A stretch of DNA of 64,000 nt from Streptococcus sciuri (GCF_024814375.1 NZ_JANUXX010000002.1:1-64000); one strand, 5' to 3'. Positions 29,206 through 40,366 are shown, counted from the stretch's first letter. Translations and numbers: made by a program. The notes: generated by a model from the sequence alone, not told the origin.

Positions 29206-29700
29206 TCAATAACCAAATTTGCTCTTGAAGTCAGACCAGTAGCCAATCGAAACATCTGGTAACAACTGAAACTTCACTTTATAGCCTGCTTCTTCAATCG
29301 CTTGAATAGCATCTGCTTCTTCTTGTGTAATAGACTGATTGTTTCCCAATTTAACCGCACCTGGTCTATCGTTAGCAGGTCCTACGATAATTTCCTTGAC
29401 ATCATCTGGAACAAAGCTTTGATCTACTAGGATTTCTTTCATATCGATAGGGTTTTTAGTGATAAGAAAATAACGGCTATCAGACTCTAATACTTTTTGA
29501 GATTTTTGAGCAAAAGCCTCTTTTGTCCAGACAAATGTTTTTTTATCAGAAGCACCCTTATAAGCTTGTATTAGTACTTTGTTTTTGGCAGCAGCATCAT
29601 TAACTGCAATCAAGCCATCACAAGGATATTCTTTTGCCCAGCGTGTAACGGTTTGCCCATGAATCATACGATCATCAATTCTTACAAATGAAACAGTCAT
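29206..29700 (-). CDS. PTS mannose-family transporter subunit IIB
   Basis: Cytosolic phosphotransfer subunit. Seen: VRIDDRMIHGQTVTRW, with His14 the phosphorylated residue, and EIIVGPANDRPGAVKLGNN. It is 164 residues, normal for a stand-alone IIB. Confidence 0.93.
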   Translation of the reverse strand: MTVSFVRIDDRMIHGQTVTRWAKEYPCDGLIAVNDAAAKNKVLIQAYKGASDKKTFVWTKEAFAQKSQKVLESDSRYFLITKNPIDMKEILVDQSFVPDDVKEIIVGPANDRPGAVKLGNNQSITQEEADAIQAIEEAGYKVKFQLLPDVSIGYWSDFKSKFGY

Positions 29701-29727
29701 CTTTTTTCTCCTTTTCTTTTGTTACTA

Positions 29728-30162
29728 TCAAATATCATCATCCATCACATCTTCATCAGAAACTACATCAAGCTCTTTCAAAGCAGCGCTTGCTTCCCCT
29801 AAAACCGTCTCAACAAACTCTTGCCCCTCAATAATGTCTTTCATAACGACTGCATTTAACGCCATCGGAAGATTCATCCCTCCTAAGACAATAGCATCAT
29901 CTAAATACCCCAACTCATCTAGCACCTTGCAAGCTGTCGTCAAAGGACTGCCACCAACAATATCTGCTAGAATGACCACACGATCATCCTCTTTTAGATG
30001 CGCAATGGACTGCTTGAAATGATATTCAAAATCATCAGCACTCATGCCATCTTTAAGACCATTTGCAATCACATCACCAATCTTATCTTGGGCAAACATG
30101 GCAATAGAGGTCTTGAGACCAGAAGCAAACTCACCATGACTCACTAATAACAGATATTTCAT
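29728..30162 (-). CDS. PTS mannose-family transporter subunit IIA
   Basis: Takes phosphate from HPr and passes it to IIB. Seen: LLVSHGEFASGL with the active His9 and VVILADIVGGSPLTTA. It is 144 residues. First gene of the IIA-IIB-IIC-IID operon. The upstream 127 bases contain a cre-like AGAAACCGTTTTCT near 30199-30212, suggesting carbon control. Confidence 0.93.
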   Translation of the reverse strand: MKYLLLVSHGEFASGLKTSIAMFAQDKIGDVIANGLKDGMSADDFEYHFKQSIAHLKEDDRVVILADIVGGSPLTTACKVLDELGYLDDAIVLGGMNLPMALNAVVMKDIIEGQEFVETVLGEASAALKELDVVSDEDVMDDDI

Positions 30163-30258
30163 AGCTCTTCCTCCTTTACTAACTGTATTTTACAACAAAG
30201 AAACCGTTTTCTCTATGGAGGATTGTCACTTTATACAGATGACAAATGTCATCATCTA

Positions 30259-30291
30259 AAAAATCCTAAAAGCAACCTGCTCTTAGGATTT
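30259..30291 (-). terminator. Terminator of the sugar-sensing operon
   Basis: Minus-strand stem AAATCCTAA / TTAGGATTT followed by T residues, overlapping the last codon of the solute-binding gene. It separates that operon from the PTS promoter. Confidence 0.75.
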
Positions 30292-31564
30292 AATCATTAG
30301 CTAATTGTTTTTCAATAGTAATTAAGTCATTATCAACTGTTTGTTGTTGAAGTGCTTTATTAATGAGATAGTCAGACTTGGCAAGAAGATTTTGATAGCC
30401 TTTAACCATTGGTTTTGCCTGCGAATGTTTGAGAATGTAATCAAGCGTTTGTGAAGTAATAACATCTGATCCTAGGTGCTTACTCTGAAAGATCTGTCGT
30501 GTTTCTTTGCTAAGCATTATCTTTTTGATAACGGAGGCTCCTTGGGAATATTTGACTAAAGATTGTTGCGTCTTATCCGAGATAAACTCGCCTAAAAGTT
30601 GACCAGCTAGCTTGGCATGCCTTGTCTTTTTACCAATAGCCAACAAAGAGACAGACAATTGACTTGCTTTGATGTGAGAGGACTCAGCAGGAAGAGGTAA
30701 GCAAGTCCAGGAAAAAGTAGTGTACTTAGCGCTGCGATAAGGGTAGGGCTTATAGGTACGATACTGAGCAAGCGTTATCGGTTTAAAAGCAACTTCCCCT
30801 TGATCAAAATCACTATCTGTCGCTTCTTTTACCTTAAGTTCTGAAAGCTGATGAATATAGTTGAGCGCTTTTTTCATCTGGGGAGTATTGATTGTCACAT
30901 GATCATTAGCCGTTACAATCTGCCCACCGTAGGCTGATAGAGCCATTTGCCAATCATAGCCTGTCAAAGCGTAAACTTGCTGTGTGGGACTATCTGAATG
31001 CGTTAATTGCTTACAAATGGAAAGAAAAGTTGTCAAGTCCCATCCTTTTGGAGAAATAGCAATACCTTCCTTATCAAGAATATCGGTATTGACACAGAGA
31101 ATGGTAGGATTACTTTCAAAAGGGAGAGCGTATTGTTGATGATTATAGCGACCTGCAGCTAAAGCAGATGTATAAAAACGGTAAAGTACTTTCTTTTTCC
31201 CAATCGAAAGAGAGGAGAGATTTTTCAGAGCATCTATCGAAGCAAGACGACTAAAGTCATCATCTGGCAGGATAAAAACATCTGGCTCATGACCACTCAC
31301 GATTTTCTGTGCTAACCAGTCGGCATAGTCTTTCTTTCGAATACCTGTTTCATAAATAACCTTAACCTTAGGGTGCTTTTTCTCAAAGCGAGTAATCGCC
31401 TCATCAATCACTTTCGTATGTGAAGAAGGGACAGCCCAGCTACTGTCAGCATAAATACCTAGCTTTAGCACTATAGGTCGCTGTTGGTACCACCTGTAGC
31501 CAACAACCAAACCTATCACTAAGACTAAACCTAATACAACAAAGTACAAACGTCGCCTAATCAT
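30290..31564 (-). CDS. Family 1 extracellular solute-binding protein, membrane-anchored
   Basis: A 424-residue protein with an N-terminal hydrophobic anchor (LYFVVLGLVLVIGLVVGY) without a lipobox, then an MBP-like fold: VLKLGIYADSSWAVPSSH, EPDVFILPDDDF, GRYNHQQYALPFE. The start overlaps the end of the response-regulator gene. No permease or ATPase genes accompany it, so it may act in sensing rather than uptake. Ligand unknown, presumably a sugar. Confidence 0.8.
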   Translation of the reverse strand: MIRRRLYFVVLGLVLVIGLVVGYRWYQQRPIVLKLGIYADSSWAVPSSHTKVIDEAITRFEKKHPKVKVIYETGIRKKDYADWLAQKIVSGHEPDVFILPDDDFSRLASIDALKNLSSLSIGKKKVLYRFYTSALAAGRYNHQQYALPFESNPTILCVNTDILDKEGIAISPKGWDLTTFLSICKQLTHSDSPTQQVYALTGYDWQMALSAYGGQIVTANDHVTINTPQMKKALNYIHQLSELKVKEATDSDFDQGEVAFKPITLAQYRTYKPYPYRSAKYTTFSWTCLPLPAESSHIKASQLSVSLLAIGKKTRHAKLAGQLLGEFISDKTQQSLVKYSQGASVIKKIMLSKETRQIFQSKHLGSDVITSQTLDYILKHSQAKPMVKGYQNLLAKSDYLINKALQQQTVDNDLITIEKQLAND

Positions 31565-32237
31565 CGTGATTCCCCACTTGATAAGAGGTCATACCTGCCT
31601 GCGTTGCCCAAATAGCTAACTGCATGCGGTCACGCAAACCTAACTTCGCAAAAATTGTAGACAAATAGTTACGCACTGTTCCCTCAGATAAGAATAAATC
31701 GGCTGCAATTTCTTTATTTGATTTGCCATAAGCAACATCCTTGATAATCTGATGTTCTACGGTAGACAAACTTTCGATTTTTTTAGGAGCGACCGAAACG
31801 GTAAAGTTTGACTGCGCCATTTGCGAAAAAATGGTCACCACTTTACTAGCAATATCAGGATTGATCATCGCACCTCCACTATAGACTGTGTGAATAGCTT
31901 TGTGTAACTCTTCTGTTGAAACACCTTTTAATAAATACCCTGATGCGCCATACTTAAGGGCACTAAAGATAAACTCGTCATCATCAAACGTTGTTAAGAT
32001 AATAATTTTAATATCACTATATCTTTCTTTGACACGCTTGGTACACAAGACACCATCAAGAGTAGGCATCCTGACGTCCATCAAGATTACGTCTGGACGA
32101 ATCGTTTTTAGTTTTTCTAAAACCTCTTTACCATCTGAAGCTGTGGCTACAACTTTTATATCCTCAAATGAGCTCAAAATAATACTAAGTGACTCTCGGA
32201 TAAGTTCTTGGTCATCAGCAATCAATACTTTAATCAT
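31557..32237 (-). CDS. NarL-type response regulator
   Basis: DNA-binding regulator paired with the next kinase. Seen: an N-terminal receiver with acidic pocket ADDQE and phospho-Asp54 in ILMDVRMPTLDG, and a C-terminal LuxR-type helix-turn-helix (about residues 160-215, with GKSNKEIAADLFLSEGTVRN). It is 226 residues. Likely target: the adjacent mannose-type PTS operon (inference). Confidence 0.92.
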   Translation of the reverse strand: MIKVLIADDQELIRESLSIILSSFEDIKVVATASDGKEVLEKLKTIRPDVILMDVRMPTLDGVLCTKRVKERYSDIKIIILTTFDDDEFIFSALKYGASGYLLKGVSTEELHKAIHTVYSGGAMINPDIASKVVTIFSQMAQSNFTVSVAPKKIESLSTVEHQIIKDVAYGKSNKEIAADLFLSEGTVRNYLSTIFAKLGLRDRMQLAIWATQAGMTSYQVGNHDD

Positions 32238-32239
32238 AG

Positions 32240-33547
32240 TTACTCTCCTTTTTGCCTTGGAATATCAACAATCGTTTTAAAGCCATCTTCACTCCGAAAT
32301 ACTACCGTTGCTCCTATGATAGCGAGACGCTCGCGCATCTGCGTAAGTCCATAGCCAAAATGCAATGTCTCAAAACCTATCCCATCATCTTGGATAATCA
32401 GATGGTAACTGTCATCTCGTGTCATCGAAATGTCCACATGATGTGCACCCCCATGACGAAGACTATTTGTTAAGGACTCTTGAACAACTCTAAAGATAAT
32501 ATCTTCTTTTGTAACTTCCAAATCAACAGCACCCCATTGATAATCGAGTGTAATCGCTAAGTCTGATAACACCTCATAATCACGGATAATCTTCTCCAGT
32601 GCCACTTGTAAAGACTGCTCTTCAAGTGCGCCTGGTCTTAACTTTTCAATGGATCGTCTTACATCTTTGATACCTTCTCTGACAACTTTTGAGATATCTT
32701 TCAATTGTTTTTTAGCTCTGTCAGAATCAAAGTCAATCAAAACTAGAACAGCATCTATCCCAGCAGAAATTCCTGTCAAAGCATGCCCTAGTGTATCGTG
32801 TATCTCTCTTGCAATGCGCTTTCTCTCTTTATCTTTTGCATTTTTTTCGCTAATAGCGAGATAGCTGTGCAGTTCTCTATTTGCTTGCTCTGCCATACGA
32901 AGTTCCTCTTCAATCTTATGCGTTTCTGCCACAGAGTAAATAATAGCTAAGATAAGATTAATAATAAAAATCATCACGCTGAAAGAGGAAAGAAAGGACT
33001 TGATAAAAAGGGTTAATATATGGTAGTGAGTTGGCAGAAAACTAAGATAAACCTCTAGTGTTGGTAATTTAACAACCATTGCCAAAATTTGACTGTTTGA
33101 CAACAAGAGCATCGCAAAACTAAGAATGAGAAAAATAGCCCAATAACGCTTCTGTCTAGCAGTGTAAAAATCTGTATAAGTCTGGAAAATATCTAACAAA
33201 ACAAGAAGGATAACACCATTGTAACTCCCTTGTAAAAAGCTAAAGGTAATCAATAACAAACAAATTTCAAGAAGCAAAAACCATTCTTCGTAAAAACTCT
33301 TTTCAAACAGAAAATGACGCAAATAAATGAGAGAAAGTAGCAACACAAAAGAGAAAATGCTCCCCAAAAATATCAAATGCGGTGCCATGGGGATAATACC
33401 AATCTTATCCAAAAAGTCTTGGCTAGCACCTGTCTGCGTGATATAGGTTGAGCAGAGCAGATACAAAGAAGCATGATAAATCACTGCAAAAAGTGTCACC
33501 ACTATAAAACTTCTCCAAAGAAACAGGCGTGATTTTGCATAAGTCAT
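32240..33547 (-). CDS. Sensor histidine kinase (HisKA_3 family)
   Basis: Membrane sensor with about six hydrophobic segments in the first 230 residues, then the dimerisation/phosphoacceptor block REIHDTLGHALTGIS carrying the His, and an ATPase domain with N-box ESLTNSLRHGGAH and DDGIGF. I chose the ATG at 33547, which overlaps the stop of the upstream binding protein (TAATG). There is no large external loop, so the ligand signal may come through the partner binding proteins. Confidence 0.9.
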   Translation of the reverse strand: MTYAKSRLFLWRSFIVVTLFAVIYHASLYLLCSTYITQTGASQDFLDKIGIIPMAPHLIFLGSIFSFVLLLSLIYLRHFLFEKSFYEEWFLLLEICLLLITFSFLQGSYNGVILLVLLDIFQTYTDFYTARQKRYWAIFLILSFAMLLLSNSQILAMVVKLPTLEVYLSFLPTHYHILTLFIKSFLSSFSVMIFIINLILAIIYSVAETHKIEEELRMAEQANRELHSYLAISEKNAKDKERKRIAREIHDTLGHALTGISAGIDAVLVLIDFDSDRAKKQLKDISKVVREGIKDVRRSIEKLRPGALEEQSLQVALEKIIRDYEVLSDLAITLDYQWGAVDLEVTKEDIIFRVVQESLTNSLRHGGAHHVDISMTRDDSYHLIIQDDGIGFETLHFGYGLTQMRERLAIIGATVVFRSEDGFKTIVDIPRQKGE

Positions 33548-34497
33548 TATTGCCACCCCATTTCTATAGGACTATTGCGATCATACCAAGATACTTTAAT
33601 AGTGATATTTTTAGGCACTTTCTTTCCCTTTAGAAGCGAATAGACAGAAGCTGACGCTTGTTTTCCCATGGTTATCGGCGATTGGGCAACCGTTCCTTTT
33701 AGCATTGTGGTTTGACTCAGCAACTGTTTCAAATCTCGTGAACCATCTACACTATAAATAGCAACAGAGGTCAACTGATGCGACTGAAGAGCAGCTAGAG
33801 CTCCAAGTGCAACACGATCATTTAGTGACATAATAACATTAAAATGCAATCCACTTGCAATCACACGCTCAACTTGTGGCATTGCTACTTCTGTCTGTCC
33901 TTTTGTCTCTTTTCTAGCAACAATATGATAATCACTATGGGAAGCCAGAGTGTCTAAGAAACCTTGAACACGACTGCTTGCTGATACTGTCTTTTTATGC
34001 TCTAAAATCAAGATATTGGCACTTTTTTGATCTGCCATCACATGATGAGCAATTATCACACCTGCTTGATAGTTATCAGATACAATGGTTGTATCAGCTA
34101 GCTTTTTATCTGATAGCTGTGTATCAACGACTATGATTTTAATTCCTTTTTGCTTTGCCTTTCTCAAACAGCTAAGCAACTTCTGACTATGACTATCAAC
34201 TGGGTTAATGATAATCGCATTAACCCTTTGATCAATAAACATTTTGATTTGCTGACACTGTCTCTTGACACTTAATTGTGGGTCTCGTGTATAGACACGA
34301 TTGCCCCGCTTTTCTAGCTGACGTACAATCACATCATTTACCACTTGATAAAAATCATTATTCATCGTCATGTAGGTCGTCCCAACAATTATTTGGTTAG
34401 GATTCAATGCTCTTTGTTGCCCCCAAAGATATACCCCTAAAGTCAATAGCACCGTGATACCAGTGACAATGATAGGAAATGACAATGTCTTTTTCAT
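33547..34497 (-). CDS. RbsB-like sugar-binding protein of the sensor unit
   Basis: Membrane-anchored periplasmic-binding protein of the ribose/LacI fold: N-terminal hydrophobic anchor (FPIIVTGITVLLTLGVYLW), then IVGTTYMTMNNDFYQ, NAIIINPVDSHSQ, VVDTQLSDKKL and VIMSLNDRVALGAL. About 316 residues from ATG 34497, with GGAAGAGG upstream. First gene of the unit; coupled to the kinase gene. It probably presents sugar occupancy to the kinase, as in other SBP-kinase-regulator systems. Confidence 0.85.
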   Translation of the reverse strand: MKKTLSFPIIVTGITVLLTLGVYLWGQQRALNPNQIIVGTTYMTMNNDFYQVVNDVIVRQLEKRGNRVYTRDPQLSVKRQCQQIKMFIDQRVNAIIINPVDSHSQKLLSCLRKAKQKGIKIIVVDTQLSDKKLADTTIVSDNYQAGVIIAHHVMADQKSANILILEHKKTVSASSRVQGFLDTLASHSDYHIVARKETKGQTEVAMPQVERVIASGLHFNVIMSLNDRVALGALAALQSHQLTSVAIYSVDGSRDLKQLLSQTTMLKGTVAQSPITMGKQASASVYSLLKGKKVPKNITIKVSWYDRNSPIEMGWQ

Positions 34498-34589
34498 ACT
34501 AGCCTCTTCCTTAAAGCAATATAAAAATAACCTCCCTTTCACTATACCATAGAAACAAACTTTTTGAAAGGTAACTTTTTTGCATCACA

Positions 34590-34618
34590 AAAACCCTTGA
34601 AATATCAAGGGTTTGTTA
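34590..34618. terminator. groESL terminator
   Basis: AAACCCTTGA / TCAAGGGTTT stem with a 5-base loop, 10 bases beyond the groEL stop on its strand, followed by T-rich sequence. Confidence 0.8.
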
Positions 34619-34624
34619 TTTATA

Positions 34625-36259
<1,635 letters not shown>

Positions 36260-36286
36260 TCAACTAAATTTCGTTTCTATTATCTA

Positions 36287-36571
36287 TTAGCTCAAAATCG
36301 CCAATACATCTGACTCACGTACAATAACATAAGTCTCGTCGCCGTCTTTGACTTCTACACCTGAATATGACTCAAACACAACAGTATCACCTACTGACAA
36401 GCTAGGAGATACCAACTCGCCACTAAGGGTACGTGTCCCCTCACCAACAGCAACTACAGCTGCTGTTTTAGTTTTGTCTTCGCTAGCACCAGCAATCACA
36501 AAGCCACCAATTTTTTGTTCTTTTTCTTTTGTTACACTAAGAACCACACGGTCTCCTAATGGTTTTAACAT
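36287..36571 (-). CDS. groES: Co-chaperonin GroES
   Basis: 10-kDa lid of the GroEL chamber. Seen: [11 protein letters not shown] start, mobile loop IGGFVIAGA, and the C-terminal [16 protein letters not shown] chose ATG 36571 (94 residues) with GGAGG 7 bases upstream; an ATG further up would put an unrelated extension before the conserved start. Confidence 0.97.
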   Translation of the reverse strand: MLKPLGDRVVLSVTKEKEQKIGGFVIAGASEDKTKTAAVVAVGEGTRTLSGELVSPSLSVGDTVVFESYSGVEVKDGDETYVIVRESDVLAILS

Positions 36572-36599
36572 AATATGACCTCCATGTCTATTCATTTTA

Positions 36600-36626
36600 T
36601 TAGCACTCTTCATATATGAGTGCTAA
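36600..36626. promoter_or_regulatory. CIRCE operator (HrcA site)
   Basis: Perfect TTAGCACTC-N9-GAGTGCTAA upstream of groES. HrcA binds this element and represses groESL until heat stress. Confidence 0.97.
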
Positions 36627-36647
36627 CTTATAATTCTATTTTAGCAC

Positions 36648-36668
36648 TTAGTCAGAAATAGTCAAGAA
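36648..36668 (+). promoter_or_regulatory. CtsR-like operator upstream of groES
   Basis: AGTCAGAAATAGTCAAG contains two GTCA-type half repeats in tandem, close to the CtsR consensus (GGTCAAANANNGGTCAAA). Together with CIRCE it suggests double control of groESL by HrcA and CtsR, known in several streptococci. The region from here to clpC (36669-36817) holds no gene. Confidence 0.5.
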
Positions 36669-36817
36669 AAAACAACTCGAATTTTCTAATTTTTATTGAA
36701 ACTTTTTTATCTTCCTTTTTTCGCATTTACATTCAATGGGGTAGCACATATCAAAAAACACCCTTACACCGATAAGACTATCTATCAGCATAAAGGTGAT
36801 ATTATATTCGTTATCCA

Positions 36818-39256
36818 CTAATCCACTGCAAAAACCAGTTGTTGTCTACGACAACCAATTTTAAGACTTTGTGCTGTATCTAACTCGCCACTGAGGAGCA
36901 TCTCAGCTAGTGTATCCTCAACATCTGTCTGAAGTGTACGACGCAAAGGTCGTGCGCCCATATCTGCATCATATCCCTTCTTTGCCAAATATTTGAGAGC
37001 TGCTGGTTGTATTTTTAGGGCAACACCTTTTTCAGCAAGACGATTAACTAGTGGTTTAATCATAATCTTAACCACCTCTTTTATATTCTCTTGTGTCAAA
37101 CTATGAAAGACAACTTTCTCATCAATGCGGTTAAGAAACTCTGGACGATAGGCACGTTTCAACTCTTCAAAAATACGAGACTGCACTGCCTGATAAGAGT
37201 GCGCCATAGCTTGCGCTCCAAAGCCGACAGTTTTATCATCACGTAGTGCAGTAGCTCCCAAGTTGCTGGTCATGATGATAATCGTGTTTGAAAAGTCGAC
37301 TTTGCGACCTTTACTATCTGTTAAGATACCATCATCTAGTACTTGTAATAAAAGATTGAAAATATCAGGATGTGCTTTTTCCACCTCATCAAAGAGAAGA
37401 ACAGAGTAAGGTTTGTTGCGGACTTTTTCTGTCAACTCTCCTCCCTCATCATAGCCAACATAACCAGGGGGTGCTCCATTTAATCGGCTTGCTGCAAATT
37501 TCTCCATATACTCAGACATGTCAAAGCGAATAAGTGCGGACTCATCGCCAAAGAGAACTTCAGCCAGTGCCTTAGCAAGTTCTGTCTTTCCAACACCTGT
37601 CGGACCAAGAAACATAAATGAACCAATTGGACGTTTACCTGATCGAATGCCAGATCGGTTACGACGAATAGCACGGCTAATGCTAGAGACCGCCTCATCC
37701 TGACCAATCACGCGCTTATGAAGTTCTTTTTCCAGATTGAGGTATTTCTTATTATCAGAAGCAGTCATCTTCTCAACTGGAATACCTGATAAGCGACTTA
37801 GAGTTGTTAGAATATGATCTGATGTTACTTCTTGGTATGGCTTCTGCCTTTGACTTGTAGCTTTTTTAAGCAATTTTGTAGCCAATGCTATATCAGCATT
37901 TAAGATAGCTTCGTCCACAGGAGTTAAAAAGCCAGTGTCTTCTTTTTTTATCATCGTCTGGATAGTCGCACTCGCCTCATCCAACAAGTCAATAGCAGAA
38001 TCCGGCAATTGTTTGCTGGTCAAGTACTGGTGAGCTGCTGTAACAGCTGTTTTGACTGCCTCATTTGAGATGCTCACATGGTGAAAATCTTCATAAGAGG
38101 CTTTTAAGCCGAGTAAGATTTCATAAGCCTGATCAACCGTTGGTTCTTCAACTAAAATCTTAGCGAAACGGCGAGACAGTGCTGCATCTTTTTCGATATG
38201 TTTTTGGTATTCTTCTTGAGTAGTGGCTCCTACAGTGCGCAAAGTTCCACGAGAAAGAGCTGGCTTTAAAATATTTGCCGCATCCAATGTACCATCAATC
38301 CCACTTCCAGAACCCATAATCGTATGCAACTCGTCAATAAAGAGAATAATATGTCCATCTTCCTCAATATCTGTGATAATCTGATTCATACGCTCCTCAA
38401 AATCCCCACGAAAGCGAGTACCAGCAACGACACTCATCATATCAAGCTCTAGCACACGCATATCCCGTAGCTCATAAGGAATGTCACCTGTTGCAATACG
38501 CTGTGCCAAACCGTAAGCAAGAGCCGTCTTTCCAACACCGGCATCACCAACAAGAACAGGGTTATTTTTTGTTTTGCGACTTAGCACTTGAACCATTCTG
38601 GTAATTTCTTTATCTCGACCAAAGACAGGCTCTAGCTTCCCAGCTTCTGCCTGCGCTGTCAAATCACGAGTAAAATCTGCCAAATCTCCAGCCGTGCCTT
38701 GCGGACGCATCATATCCGAAAAATTACCACTAGATTTTGTCGACTTAGGACTACGAAGAGCATGGATTGACTTGATATTTTCCTTACTAAAACCAGCGTT
38801 GCGCTCAAGTGACTTTCTCAAATCTAAAAGACGTAAAGAATCTCCATCATCCTTATACTTAAATCCTGCTAATTCCAGAAGTCTTGTCGCTAATAAATCT
38901 TTATTAAGCAAGATAGCAAGTAAAACATGTTCCGTACCAACAGCTTCACTTGATGTCACTTTTTGCATCTTTTGCGCTAAGTCCATCACTTTAGATAAAG
39001 CCCTTGATTGAGGACGAAAAGCAACTGTTACATCGCTCTTTGGCGATTTATTCATCGCCAAAATTGCAGCATTCTCATAATTCTCAGGAGACACCTTATC
39101 CTCGTATTCTGCAAAGGTCAACCCAGCAATGGAATCTCTAATTCCTACCATAGCTAATAAAACATGCCAAGTCTCCAAATAAGCACTTTCATAGCGTGCA
39201 GCCTCATACTGAGCAAGGCTAAATACCTCCTGCAATTTATATGAATAATCACTCAT
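36818..39256 (-). CDS. clpC: ATP-dependent Clp protease ATP-binding subunit ClpC
   Basis: AAA+ unfoldase that feeds proteins to ClpP. Seen: an N-terminal double repeat (residues 1-150), first ATPase with LVGDAGVGKTAL (~225), a short middle domain, second ATPase with FLGPTGVGKTEL (~555), and a small C-terminal domain. It is 812 residues. The start overlaps the ctsR stop by 4 bases. The single short middle domain fits ClpC rather than ClpB. Confidence 0.94.
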   Translation of the reverse strand: MSDYSYKLQEVFSLAQYEAARYESAYLETWHVLLAMVGIRDSIAGLTFAEYEDKVSPENYENAAILAMNKSPKSDVTVAFRPQSRALSKVMDLAQKMQKVTSSEAVGTEHVLLAILLNKDLLATRLLELAGFKYKDDGDSLRLLDLRKSLERNAGFSKENIKSIHALRSPKSTKSSGNFSDMMRPQGTAGDLADFTRDLTAQAEAGKLEPVFGRDKEITRMVQVLSRKTKNNPVLVGDAGVGKTALAYGLAQRIATGDIPYELRDMRVLELDMMSVVAGTRFRGDFEERMNQIITDIEEDGHIILFIDELHTIMGSGSGIDGTLDAANILKPALSRGTLRTVGATTQEEYQKHIEKDAALSRRFAKILVEEPTVDQAYEILLGLKASYEDFHHVSISNEAVKTAVTAAHQYLTSKQLPDSAIDLLDEASATIQTMIKKEDTGFLTPVDEAILNADIALATKLLKKATSQRQKPYQEVTSDHILTTLSRLSGIPVEKMTASDNKKYLNLEKELHKRVIGQDEAVSSISRAIRRNRSGIRSGKRPIGSFMFLGPTGVGKTELAKALAEVLFGDESALIRFDMSEYMEKFAASRLNGAPPGYVGYDEGGELTEKVRNKPYSVLLFDEVEKAHPDIFNLLLQVLDDGILTDSKGRKVDFSNTIIIMTSNLGATALRDDKTVGFGAQAMAHSYQAVQSRIFEELKRAYRPEFLNRIDEKVVFHSLTQENIKEVVKIMIKPLVNRLAEKGVALKIQPAALKYLAKKGYDADMGARPLRRTLQTDVEDTLAEMLLSGELDTAQSLKIGCRRQQLVFAVD

Positions 39257-39717
39257 AAATGAAACCCCTTTCTATCCAATCTTTGTAATAGTTTACGTAA
39301 CATACGCGCTCGAATCTTAGGAGCCTGATCCCCCAAAACTTCATCGCAAGCTGTCACCAAAAGTAAATACCCTTCACGTTCACTAATCATCCCATCTTCA
39401 AATAAAAACTGGATAATATCCTCATACACCTGTTGGCTAATCTGATTACCAATAGTTGCTTGGAGATTACCAATCATCTGATGTTTATCTGAAAAGCGAA
39501 CTTTGGCAATACGGATATAGCCACCACCACCACGCTTACTCTCTACAGCATAGCCACGACTCTCTGTAAAACGTGTCTTAATCACATAGTTAATCTGACT
39601 TGGCACGACTTGAAAGGTATCAGCTAATAGCGAACGCTTAATTTCTACGATACCAGATTGTGCTAATAAGTTTTTGATGTAGTCCTCAATACTATCTGAG
39701 GTATTTTTTGTAGCCAC
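39253..39717 (-). CDS. ctsR: Class III stress gene repressor CtsR
   Basis: Represses clp and other stress genes; heat inactivates it. Seen: an N-terminal winged helix with VVPSQINYVIKTRFT and the conserved glycine-rich RGGGGYIRIAKV wing that senses heat, then a C-terminal dimerisation part. It is 154 residues. First gene of ctsR-clpC, with its own operator upstream. Confidence 0.96.
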   Translation of the reverse strand: MATKNTSDSIEDYIKNLLAQSGIVEIKRSLLADTFQVVPSQINYVIKTRFTESRGYAVESKRGGGGYIRIAKVRFSDKHQMIGNLQATIGNQISQQVYEDIIQFLFEDGMISEREGYLLLVTACDEVLGDQAPKIRARMLRKLLQRLDRKGFHL

Positions 39718-39733
39718 TAGCGTCTCCTTTCTT

Positions 39734-39750
39734 CTTTGACTAATACTGAC
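39734..39750 (-). promoter_or_regulatory. CtsR operator upstream of ctsR
   Basis: On the minus strand GTCAGTATTAGTCAAAG has the tandem GTCA half-site pattern of CtsR boxes. It lies 17 bases before the ctsR start, consistent with self-repression. Confidence 0.7.
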
Positions 39751-39819
39751 GTTTATTATATCAAAAATAAAGCTATTCGCAAACTAAGACGCAAGACAAA
39801 AGTGGTTCTAGGGTTGTTA

Positions 39820-39864
39820 TTCTCATAGAGATAAGATAAAATAAAGAGAATATCTCTATGAGAA
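39820..39864. repeat. 14-bp perfect inverted repeat before the small export gene
   Basis: TTCTCATAGAGATA (39820-39833) and its exact complement TATCTCTATGAGAA (39851-39864), separated by 17 bases. It lies about 30 bases upstream of the gene at 39895 and has no strong T tract. It could be an operator or a leader hairpin. Confidence 0.7.
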
Positions 39865-39894
39865 AAATATTCCAAATGAAGAAAGGTTATCATT

Positions 39895-40362
39895 ATGAAT
39901 TACTTGATTACGCTGCTCGTTTCTATGGTTCCTTTGATTGAGCTACGTGGGGCAGTTCCTTATGCTATTGCAACAGGCATCCCATATTGGCAAGCTTTAG
40001 TTATTGGTGTTATCGGCAATATGTTGCCTGTTCCCATCATCTTTTTCTTTGCAAGAAGGGTTCTTGAATGGGGAGCTGATAAACCGATTGTCGGCGCTTT
40101 TTTCACTTGGTGCTTAAAAAAAGGGCACAGTGGCGGACAAAAGCTCGAAAGAGTAGCCGGTGAGCGAGGTATTTTCATTGCGCTATTACTCTTTGTTGGT
40201 ATTCCCATTCCAGGGACAGGCGCTTGGACCGGAACGTTAGCTGCAAGCATCCTTGATTGGAACTTTAAGAAAAGTATCATTGCTGTTATGCTGGGAGTTA
40301 TTCTAGCGGGTCTCATTATGGGAACCATCGCACTTTTAGGTCTCAAAGCAATCGCTAGTTAA
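39895..40362 (+). CDS. Small multidrug export-type membrane protein
   Basis: A 155-residue hydrophobic protein with about four membrane segments, containing VPLIELRGAVPYAIA and PIPGTGAWTGTLAASIL, the signature of the 'putative small multi-drug export' family (COG2426). True function is not established for the family. A good ribosome-binding site (GAAAGG) precedes it. It is convergent with tsf across a shared terminator. Confidence 0.8.
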   Translation: MNYLITLLVSMVPLIELRGAVPYAIATGIPYWQALVIGVIGNMLPVPIIFFFARRVLEWGADKPIVGAFFTWCLKKGHSGGQKLERVAGERGIFIALLLFVGIPIPGTGAWTGTLAASILDWNFKKSIIAVMLGVILAGLIMGTIALLGLKAIAS

Positions 40363-40366
40363 CATA

